DNA from: an uncultured Actinomyces sp.
GTDB lineage: Bacteria > Actinomycetota > Actinomycetes > Actinomycetales > Actinomycetaceae
DNA: 5,757 nucleotides
Direction of reading: 5' to 3'
Assembly (NCBI GenBank): GCA_916719935.1
Contig: CAKAPY010000101.1
Span: 1 to 5,757, forward strand
The notes below the pieces were generated by a model, which was not told where the DNA came from, ran no database searches, and was given only the letters and a program-made list of their open reading frames with translations. The position numbers were made by a program, and so were the translations under genes. How positions within the stretch are numbered: the first letter of the stretch is position 1; every line of letters begins with the position of its first letter. Positions 1 through 5,145 of the stretch are shown in pieces.

Positions 1-1410
1 ATCCTTCGCGAGACCGAACTGTGGTGTTCTTACGCTGCGATTCAAGGCTTGATGGATTACCCCTATGAGGAGCTTCGTTCCTACTGGCGCACCCTCTTGC
101 TCTGCCAGTTCCACGACATCCTTCCCGGAACATCGATCGCTTGGGTTTACCGTGAAGTTCGTGAGCTTCACAAGCAGATTCGTGAAGGTTGTGAAGCGCT
201 CATTCAGAAGGCGCTCACGCTTCTCACTGCTCCAAGCAAGGACGACCAAAGCGGGGAATTGCTTGCTAATGCGTCCTCCTTCCCGCTTCATGGAACTGCA
301 CCTCTGTCGGTTGCTGCGCCTGCGGAAGAAAAGGACTCCCAGGGAGTTCACCTTCTCCAGGGTGACGATGGCTACGAAATTACGAACGCCTTCTTCAAGG
401 CGCGTGTTTCTGCAAGTGGCGAACTGACCTCTTTGCGAGAAATTGAATCTGATCGTGAATGGATTCCTGCCGGTCAAAAGGCCGGAGAGTTCCATATTCA
501 CCAGGACTTCCCGAATATGTGGGACGCCTGGGATTTGGATCCCTTCTACCGCAATTCGCTACGTGTTGTCACCGATCGTTCGGTCTCCAATGTTGTCGTT
601 GAACACGATCGAGTAGAGATCCATTCCACCGCACGGATTGATTCTTCCAGCATGGAACTGGTCTGGATTTTCACCTCGGGAAGCAAAGCAATTGACCTCC
701 ACGTTGAGGCCGATTGGCACGAACACGAAAAGCTTCTTAAGCTTTCGATCCCGGTTGAATTGCACACCGATCACGCCCAGTACGAAACGCAGATGGGGTA
801 CATTACCCGTCCGACCCATGAGAATACCTCGTGGGATGCCTACCGCTTTGAGGTTTCTGCTCATCGCTGGGTTCGCTTGGAAAATGCCTCGCGTTCGTGG
901 GCGATCGCAAACGATGCCACCTACGGGTGGGATGTCACGCGTCACCAAAATGACAGGCGCGGTACGTGGTCGCAGGTGCGCGCAACCTTGGTGAAGTCAG
1001 CCCGATTCCCCGATCCCGATCAGGATCAGGGACAGCACCAGTGGAACTTTAGGATCGTTCCCGATGCCTCGGTTCTCGAGGCAGTCGCTGCCGGTCAGCA
1101 GATTAACCTGGGTGAGCGAGAGGTCAGCGGCGCTCCCGTCGACGCTCCTTTCAGTGTCAGTGGTGCGGTCGTGGAGTCTGTTGCTTTGGCTCCTGACCGC
1201 AGTGGTGACCTAGTGATCCGTTTGTACGAGGCCGAAGGTGGGCCCTCGCGCGTCACATTCCGTGCCCCCAAGGCTGGCTCTGTCACCGCTTGCGATCTGC
1301 GTTACCGCCCGAGCGAAAGCGAACCCGAGCTCCGCGGAGGTGATGGGGAGTGGAGCTTCGATCTGTCTGCCTTCCAGATCACTACGCTGCGGGTTTCCTT
1401 CGCGAAGTGA
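1..1410 (+). CDS. Alpha-mannosidase, glycoside hydrolase family 38 (C-terminal part, 5' end outside window)
   Basis: This enzyme hydrolyses alpha-linked mannose from the non-reducing ends of oligosaccharides. The reading frame is already open at base 1, so the visible 469 residues are the C-terminal part of a protein that in bacteria is usually about 1000 residues long; most of the N-terminal catalytic domain is upstream. Fragment residues 36-46 read QFHDILPGTSI, the hallmark of the GH38 middle helical domain. By comparison with Golgi mannosidase II, the His in that motif (codon 112-114) should be a ligand of the catalytic zinc, with Asp next to it. Further on, stretches such as ADWHEHEKLLKLSIPV and RPTHENTSWDAYRFEV are typical of the GH38 C-terminal beta domain. 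The end, around FQITTLRVSF, matches the usual last strand of the family. The TTG at base 49 is not the real start because homology continues upstream of it. The stop is 14 bases before the next gene, so the two are probably co-transcribed. Exact linkage specificity cannot be read from the fragment. Confidence 0.95.
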   Translation: MLRETELWCSYAAIQGLMDYPYEELRSYWRTLLLCQFHDILPGTSIAWVYREVRELHKQIREGCEALIQKALTLLTAPSKDDQSGELLANASSFPLHGTAPLSVAAPAEEKDSQGVHLLQGDDGYEITNAFFKARVSASGELTSLREIESDREWIPAGQKAGEFHIHQDFPNMWDAWDLDPFYRNSLRVVTDRSVSNVVVEHDRVEIHSTARIDSSSMELVWIFTSGSKAIDLHVEADWHEHEKLLKLSIPVELHTDHAQYETQMGYITRPTHENTSWDAYRFEVSAHRWVRLENASRSWAIANDATYGWDVTRHQNDRRGTWSQVRATLVKSARFPDPDQDQGQHQWNFRIVPDASVLEAVAAGQQINLGEREVSGAPVDAPFSVSGAVVESVALAPDRSGDLVIRLYEAEGGPSRVTFRAPKAGSVTACDLRYRPSESEPELRGGDGEWSFDLSAFQITTLRVSFAK

Positions 1411-1412
1411 AT

Positions 1413-1419
1413 AGGTGAG
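1413..1419 (+). promoter_or_regulatory. Ribosome binding site of the GH5-like gene
   Basis: AGGTGAG lies five bases before the ATG at 1425 and directly after the stop of the GH38 gene. It supports that ATG as the start. The 14-base gap leaves no room for a separate promoter, so translational coupling and a shared transcript are likely. Confidence 0.7.
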
Positions 1420-1424
1420 TCGTC

Positions 1425-2666
1425 ATGAAGTTCGGCGTGAACTACACTCCGCGGCAGGGATGGTTCCATTCGTGGTTGGATTTTGATTCCGAGGCCGTGC
1501 GGGATGATTTCCACGCGATCCGCGCTATCGGTGCTGACCACGTAAGGATTTTCCCGCTGTGGCCGCTACTTCAACCCAATCGCACTCTTATTCGCCCAAA
1601 GGCAATTGAAGATGTTGCAACTGTGGTTGAAATTGCGGGGGAGTGCGGTCTTCAGGTGACTGTGGATGTCCTTCAAGGACACCTCTCATCTTTTGACTTC
1701 CTGCCTTCGTGGGTCACCTCTTGGCATCGACGCAATCTCTTTACTGACCCGGATGTCGTTCAAGCAGAACGTAATCTGATCAGCGAGATGGCTCAGGCAC
1801 TGCGTGGCATTCCTGCTGCTAGTGGCTTGTCGATTGGCAATGAGTTCTTCCAATTCGCCGCATCGCGTCATCCTTTTCCTCACAAAGTGACTGAGGAAGA
1901 AGCAGGACGTTGGTTGGAGCAAATGCTCGGTGCTGCTCGTGAAGAATGGCCCGAAGGTGTTCACACCCACAGTCATGATGACGATCTTTGGTTTGAAAAC
2001 GACCAGCCTTTTTCTCCACAAATGGCCACGTCATTGGGAGATGTCACCACTGTCCACTCATGGGTTTTTGGTCGGGTTGGTCCGCGTCTTGGTGCTCGTG
2101 CCCCGCAGCTCGTGTGGTTTGCTCGTTACCTGTGCGAACTCGCAGCTGCGTGGGCCGAGGACCCCTCGCGTGGAGTATGGCTTCAAGAAATCGGTGCACC
2201 TGAGAACTACGTGGATCCAGAAGAGGCTCCGCAATTCCTCACAGACACCGTAGACATTCTCATGGGGGAACGAGGCGGCGGAGTATCTCCCGGCCTCGAA
2301 GGAGTCACTTGGTGGTGCTCCCACGATGTCTCCCGTGACCTCTCAGATTTCCCGGCACTCGAGTATTCCTTGGGACTGCTGGGACAGGATGGCAATCCAA
2401 AACCCATTGGAGAGGCCTTCCATCGTGCTGCTCAGCGTTGGGCGGATGTGCGAGCTCAAGGTGAGCAACGTTCGTCCCTCCCCCTGACTGCACAGGAGTG
2501 GACGCGCGTCGACACCGACGCTCGGCACGAATATTTCGATCGCTGGATGGAACTCGCATTAGCGGGCGATGTCCGTCGAATCGAATTGAATCGTTCTCGT
2601 TATCGCTCTTCGGGCGAGAGCAAGGACGAGGAAAAGAATATTTTCCTCTCAACGTGGGATTCCTAA
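1425..2666 (+). CDS. Clan GH-A glycosidase, GH5-like; probable beta-mannosidase of the GH5_18 type
   Basis: This is a complete 413-residue TIM-barrel glycosidase. It opens with GVNYTPRQGWFHSW, a first barrel strand and substrate loop, and has RIFPLWPLLQPNR at 41-53. GNE at 138-140 gives Asn139 and Glu140, the expected acid/base of clan GH-A. His211 lies in VHSW. LQEIGAP at 253-259 gives Glu255, the expected nucleophile, and WWCSHD sits at 296-301. There is no signal peptide or membrane segment, so it should act in the cytoplasm on imported sugar. The overall pattern recalls the bifidobacterial GH5_18 enzymes that cleave Man-beta-1,4-GlcNAc left after N-glycan trimming; this subfamily assignment is from memory and context, not from a search. 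The GH38 mannosidase just upstream and the sugar transporter just downstream fit that job. Beyond about residue 345 the protein becomes polar and low in recognisable motif, ending in a charged tail (394-404). Endo-mannanase or another beta-glycosidase of the same clan remains possible. Confidence 0.85.
   Translation: MKFGVNYTPRQGWFHSWLDFDSEAVRDDFHAIRAIGADHVRIFPLWPLLQPNRTLIRPKAIEDVATVVEIAGECGLQVTVDVLQGHLSSFDFLPSWVTSWHRRNLFTDPDVVQAERNLISEMAQALRGIPAASGLSIGNEFFQFAASRHPFPHKVTEEEAGRWLEQMLGAAREEWPEGVHTHSHDDDLWFENDQPFSPQMATSLGDVTTVHSWVFGRVGPRLGARAPQLVWFARYLCELAAAWAEDPSRGVWLQEIGAPENYVDPEEAPQFLTDTVDILMGERGGGVSPGLEGVTWWCSHDVSRDLSDFPALEYSLGLLGQDGNPKPIGEAFHRAAQRWADVRAQGEQRSSLPLTAQEWTRVDTDARHEYFDRWMELALAGDVRRIELNRSRYRSSGESKDEEKNIFLSTWDS
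2605..2621 (+). repeat. Small inverted repeat in the 3' end of the GH5-like gene
   Basis: GCTCT at 2605-2609 pairs with AGAGC at 2617-2621 around a seven-base loop. An alternative fold, CGCTC with GGGCG around TTC, competes with it. It lies seven bases before a stronger inverted repeat. Alone it could easily be chance; it is listed because of the clustering. Confidence 0.3.
2628..2648 (+). repeat. Perfect A/T-rich inverted repeat at the end of the GH5-like gene
   Basis: GAGGAAAA (2628-2635) and TTTTCCTC (2641-2648) are exact reverse complements separated by GAATA. The 8-bp stem lies inside the last codons of the GH5-like gene, about 60 bases before the binding-protein start. It has no G/C-rich core and no following T-run, so it does not look like an intrinsic terminator. 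It could be an operator for a dimeric regulator, an RNA processing or stabilising hairpin, or chance. No convincing -35/-10 pair is seen beside it. Confidence 0.45.
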
Positions 2667-2689
2667 TTCCACAGCGTTCATCGAAAAAA

Positions 2690-2699
2690 CCTTCGAAGG
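2690..2699 (+). promoter_or_regulatory. 10-base palindrome overlapping the ribosome site of the binding-protein gene
   Basis: CCTTCGAAGG is a perfect palindrome centred on CG. A second pairing is possible between TCGAA at 2681-2685 and TTCGA at 2692-2696. It merges with the Shine-Dalgarno AAGGAG at 2696-2701, which is six bases before the ATG at 2708 and fixes that start. A fold here would hide part of the ribosome site, and CG-centred palindromes are typical of LacI-family operators; both roles are speculation. The ribosome site itself is well supported. Confidence 0.5.
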
Positions 2700-2707
2700 A
2701 GAAGACC

Positions 2708-3994
2708 ATGCGTAAGACGCGCACTATCGTGACTGGTGTCGCACTTGCTGCGGCGTTCAGCCTCGCCGCTTGCACCGGCGGATCCGGCGCAAGCTCCACC
2801 TCCAGTGCTTCTAGCTCAGCAGGCGGCACTACTGAGATTTCCTTCCAGACTTGGTCACTGAAGAACGATCGTTTCACCCCCTACTTCGAGCAGTTGGTGA
2901 AGGACTTCGAGGCTGAGAACCCCGACATCAAGGTCAAGTGGATTGATCAGCCCGGCGACGGCTACGAGGACAAGATCCTCCAGCAAGCTAACTCTGGTGA
3001 ACTTCCCGATGTTCTGAACCTGCCCCCGGGCTTCGCATACAAGCTTGCGGATACCGGACTTCTTGTCGACCTTGACAAGGTTGAAGGAGCAAAGATCTCC
3101 GAGTATGTCGACAGCGCTGCAAAGTCCTACCAGTTCCCGGGCATCGAGGGGCACTATGGATACCCCTGGTACCTGGGTACCGATCTGAACTGGTACAACG
3201 TTGGCAAGATGAAAGAAGTAGGTGTCGATACCTCTAAGCTTCCGACCACCCTCGACGAACTCTTCTCGATGGCCTCGGATGTTGCTAAGGCCAGCAACGG
3301 CGAGGTCAAGATGATCTCCTCCGTTCCCGACATTGGTACCTTCTCTGCTGCTGGTATTGATATCTACAAGGACGGAAAGTTCGTCTTTAACACCGATGAA
3401 GCTGCCAAGATCATCGACAAGTTCCAGAAGGCCTACAAGGAAGGCGCAATGCCCGCCGAGGCACTGAACGCTGACTACCAGGGCAATGCAGCGCTTTACA
3501 AGCAAGGCAAGAGCACCTGGACCACCGGTTCAGCTGGCTTTGCATCCGCGCTTAAGGCAGATGCTCCCTCTCTGATCGATCAGACCGAGGTTACCCCGCG
3601 CATCGGCCACGCACCGGTGTTCATCCAGGGCATCTCGGTTGCGAAGAACTCTAAGAACCAGGCCGCTGCCGTGAAGTTCGCGCAGTACGTGACCAATACG
3701 AAGAACCAGGTTGAGTTCGTTAAGATCGCTCAGGGCTTCTTCCCCGGAACCAAGGCTGGTAACGAGAAGCCCGAGGCTTTCACCTCTGTTGTCTCTCTTG
3801 ACCTGCAGAAGAAGGCCACTGAGCTGGCCGCAAAGGAACTGCCCAACACCGTTGAGCAGTCTCCGCTGCAGTTCACCGACGAGATGGGTACCTACGTCAA
3901 GCAGCAGCTTGCTCTTGCTGTGAAGGGTGAAATCTCCTCTAAGGACGCCCTTGATAAGGCAGTCAAGTACTGCAACGACAACTTGGCAAAGTGA
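2708..3994 (+). CDS. Sugar ABC transporter substrate-binding lipoprotein (family 1 binding protein)
   Basis: This 428-residue protein captures a sugar, probably an oligosaccharide, at the outer face of the membrane and hands it to the permeases encoded downstream. The ATG at 2708 is chosen over the upstream open frame (which runs back to 2498) because AAGGAG lies six bases before it and a lipoprotein signal follows at once: MRKTR, a hydrophobic core, then lipobox LAAC with Cys22 as the lipidated residue. Residues 23-42 are a Ser/Gly/Thr linker. The two-lobed family 1 fold starts at EISFQTW and shows FEAENPDIKVKW (67-78), GELPDVLNLPP (97-107), the aromatic-rich YGYPWYLGTDLNWYN (150-164) likely in the sugar site, and the late helix plus FFPGTKAG (344-351) typical of the family. 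Codon use is strongly biased: 39 of 40 lysines are AAG, which suggests high expression. There are only two cysteines, Cys22 and Cys422 near the C-terminus. The ligand is not readable from sequence; a mannose-containing glycan is inferred from the neighbours. Confidence 0.93.
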   Translation: MRKTRTIVTGVALAAAFSLAACTGGSGASSTSSASSSAGGTTEISFQTWSLKNDRFTPYFEQLVKDFEAENPDIKVKWIDQPGDGYEDKILQQANSGELPDVLNLPPGFAYKLADTGLLVDLDKVEGAKISEYVDSAAKSYQFPGIEGHYGYPWYLGTDLNWYNVGKMKEVGVDTSKLPTTLDELFSMASDVAKASNGEVKMISSVPDIGTFSAAGIDIYKDGKFVFNTDEAAKIIDKFQKAYKEGAMPAEALNADYQGNAALYKQGKSTWTTGSAGFASALKADAPSLIDQTEVTPRIGHAPVFIQGISVAKNSKNQAAAVKFAQYVTNTKNQVEFVKIAQGFFPGTKAGNEKPEAFTSVVSLDLQKKATELAAKELPNTVEQSPLQFTDEMGTYVKQQLALAVKGEISSKDALDKAVKYCNDNLAK

Positions 3995-4006
3995 TTCTCT
4001 GATCAC
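3991..4006 (+). repeat. Small inverted repeat over the stop codon of the binding-protein gene
   Basis: GTGAT (3991-3995) pairs with ATCAC (4002-4006) around TCTCTG. The 5-bp stem includes the TGA stop and ends one base before the large stem-loop at 4008. It could stack on that structure but is too short to be certain. Confidence 0.3.
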
Positions 4007-4007
4007 T

Positions 4008-4044
4008 CGGTGGTGTTGGGAGCTAGCTTCTCCCAACACCACCG
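4008..4044 (+). terminator. Strong stem-loop between binding-protein and permease genes (partial terminator or mRNA stabiliser)
   Basis: CGGTGGTGTTGGGAG (4008-4022) and CTCCCAACACCACCG (4030-4044) form a perfect 15-bp stem with a seven-base loop, CTAGCTT, 13 bases after the stop of the binding-protein gene. A T-run is absent; the following bases are TCTCTGCCGCTCTTGTT, so full intrinsic termination is unlikely. In transporter operons such a structure often lets only part of the transcripts continue and protects the upstream mRNA from 3' decay, so the binding protein is made in excess over the permeases. That role is inferred; the stem itself is directly seen. Confidence 0.75.
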
Positions 4045-4049
4045 TCTCT

Positions 4050-4073
4050 GCCGCTCTTGTTATCAGTGGCGGC
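4050..4073 (+). repeat. Second, weaker inverted repeat in the leader of the permease gene
   Basis: GCCGC (4050-4054) pairs with GCGGC (4069-4073) around a 14-base loop. It follows the large stem-loop and ends 25 bases before the ribosome site of the permease gene. I see no good promoter in the remaining 119-base gap; TTGTTA at 4057 has no fitting -10 partner. Confidence 0.3.
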
Positions 4074-4098
4074 TCTGTGTACCGACTTCCTTTGGGAT

Positions 4099-4105
4099 AA
4101 GGAGG
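4099..4105 (+). promoter_or_regulatory. Ribosome binding site of the first permease gene
   Basis: AAGGAGG, a near-perfect match to the 16S rRNA end, lies eight bases before the ATG at 4114. It decides the start against the in-frame TTG at 4057, which has no such site and would add 19 residues without family resemblance. Confidence 0.85.
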
Positions 4106-4113
4106 AACAACAC

Positions 4114-5145
4114 ATGAAATCCCACGCGAAGCTCACTCCCTATCTTCTGCTTGCGCCGGCGGTCATTTGGGTCTTGGTATTTTCCATCTGGCCTTTCTTG
4201 AACACCGTTGTTCTTGCATTTACTGATGCGCGCCCGCTCAAGCCTGCCAAGTTTATTGGACTGACGAATTTTGTCACTCTCTTCAGTGACGAGCGCTTTG
4301 GCTACGCTCTGACGACCTCACTGGTTTACGTTCTGGTCTGTGTCCCCCTATTGACTTTCCTTCCTCTTCTGCTCGCACTACTGGTTGAGAAAAAAGTCCC
4401 CGGAATTTCTATTTTCCGGACGAGCTATTACTTCCCGGTCATCGCCTCGGTCGTGGTGGTCGGTATCATCTGGTCCTGGCTGTTTGACTCGAAGGGTCTT
4501 ATTAACCAATCGCTTCAATTCGTTGGAATGACGGACCACTCGATTAACTTCCTCGTTGATCGCTGGCTCATTCTTCTGTCGTCAACGTCGCTGACAGTGT
4601 GGAAGGGCCTCGGCTACTACATGGTTGTGTATCTTGCGGCTCTTGCTGGAGTGAATAAGGAACTACACGAGGCTGCCGCACTGGACGGTGCGGGTGCATG
4701 GCGTCGTTTCTGGACCGTGACCGTCCCTGCCGTCAAGCCAGCAATGTTGCTGATCTCGGCGCTCATTACGGTCTCGGCAATGCGAATCTTCTCTGAGATT
4801 TACGTACTGACCAATGGATCTGGTGGTCCAGGCGGTCAAGCTCAGTCAATTGTGATGTTGATTCAGGCAACTGGAAAGGGACTTCGCGGCAATCTTGGCT
4901 ATGCTTCCGCGCTGTCGGTAGCTCTCTTCTTCCTGACTATTGGTCCTCTCTTGCTGGTTGCGTGGATTAATCAGGGGACTGAAATCCGTGCTGCTCTTCG
5001 CCTGCGAAAGAAGTCCAAGGCGGCACAGAAGGCTCATGAATTAAGGCTTAAGGAACATTCATCTGTGAAGGAGACGAATGTTCACGTTGGGAGCGAAGAA
5101 CTTGCCGAGGCAGGCGCATCGAACACGGAAGGGATCAGGGAATGA
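4114..5145 (+). CDS. Sugar ABC transporter permease, MalF/UgpA type
   Basis: This 343-residue integral membrane protein is one half of the transmembrane channel of a carbohydrate ABC importer (CUT1 class). Six hydrophobic segments are visible at roughly 8-34, 68-92, 104-125, 150-175, 207-225 and 264-286. The cytoplasmic EAA loop that docks the ATPase reads EAAALDGAGAWRRFWTVTVP at 186-205, with the key Glu186, Ala187, Ala188 and Gly192. LAPAVIW near the N-terminus and YLAALAGVNKELHEAAALDG are usual for this family. It follows the binding-protein gene after a stem-loop and overlaps the next permease by four bases, so the two permeases should be made in equal amounts. The oddity is a hydrophilic, charged tail of about 57 residues after the last membrane segment (287-343), while most relatives end soon after it. 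The tail has a basic part (RLRKKSKAAQKAHELRLK) and then an acidic part. Confidence 0.93.
   Translation: MKSHAKLTPYLLLAPAVIWVLVFSIWPFLNTVVLAFTDARPLKPAKFIGLTNFVTLFSDERFGYALTTSLVYVLVCVPLLTFLPLLLALLVEKKVPGISIFRTSYYFPVIASVVVVGIIWSWLFDSKGLINQSLQFVGMTDHSINFLVDRWLILLSSTSLTVWKGLGYYMVVYLAALAGVNKELHEAAALDGAGAWRRFWTVTVPAVKPAMLLISALITVSAMRIFSEIYVLTNGSGGPGGQAQSIVMLIQATGKGLRGNLGYASALSVALFFLTIGPLLLVAWINQGTEIRAALRLRKKSKAAQKAHELRLKEHSSVKETNVHVGSEELAEAGASNTEGIRE
5053..5083 (+). repeat. Inverted repeat inside the 3' end of the first permease gene
   Basis: GAACATTC (5053-5060) and GAATGTTC (5076-5083) are exact reverse complements around a 15-base loop. The loop contains AAGGAG (5068-5073), a ribosome-site-like string. 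The repeat lies in the codons of the unusual C-terminal tail, about 60 bases before the second permease start. It may be chance or may shape the mRNA near the gene junction. Confidence 0.35.
5127..5134 (+). promoter_or_regulatory. Ribosome binding site of the second permease gene, inside the first permease gene
   Basis: GGAAGGGA precedes the ATG at 5142, with AAGGG eight bases away. The start overlaps the stop of the first permease in an ATGA, a sign of translational coupling. Confidence 0.6.

Noticed and set aside
1005..1030. Repeated GATC-containing units in the mannosidase gene
   Set aside because: They follow from the Asp-Pro-Asp-Gln-Asp-Gln codons, a stretch common in GH38 proteins.
49..1410. 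TTG at 49 as start of a short, complete mannosidase
   Set aside because: The frame is open to base 1 and residues before it (ILRETELW) fit the GH38 middle domain, so the gene begins outside the window.
2586..2614. Promoter for the binding-protein gene with TTGAAT as -35
   Set aside because: No -10-like hexamer occurs at 16-18 bases distance.
2498..2707. 70-residue N-terminal extension of the binding protein
   Set aside because: It overlaps the GH5-like gene in another frame, lacks a ribosome site and would put the lipoprotein signal inside the protein.
2305..2877. 190-codon minus-strand open frame across the GH5-like/binding-protein junction
   Set aside because: Low-complexity shadow translation over two well-supported genes.
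2855..3505. 216-codon open frame on the minus strand
   Set aside because: It lies wholly antisense to the binding-protein gene, whose strict codon use removes stops on the opposite strand. It has no family resemblance and no ribosome site that I can see.
4057..4090. Promoter for the permease genes with TTGTTA as -35
   Set aside because: At 17 bases spacing the -10 would be TACCGA, a poor match.
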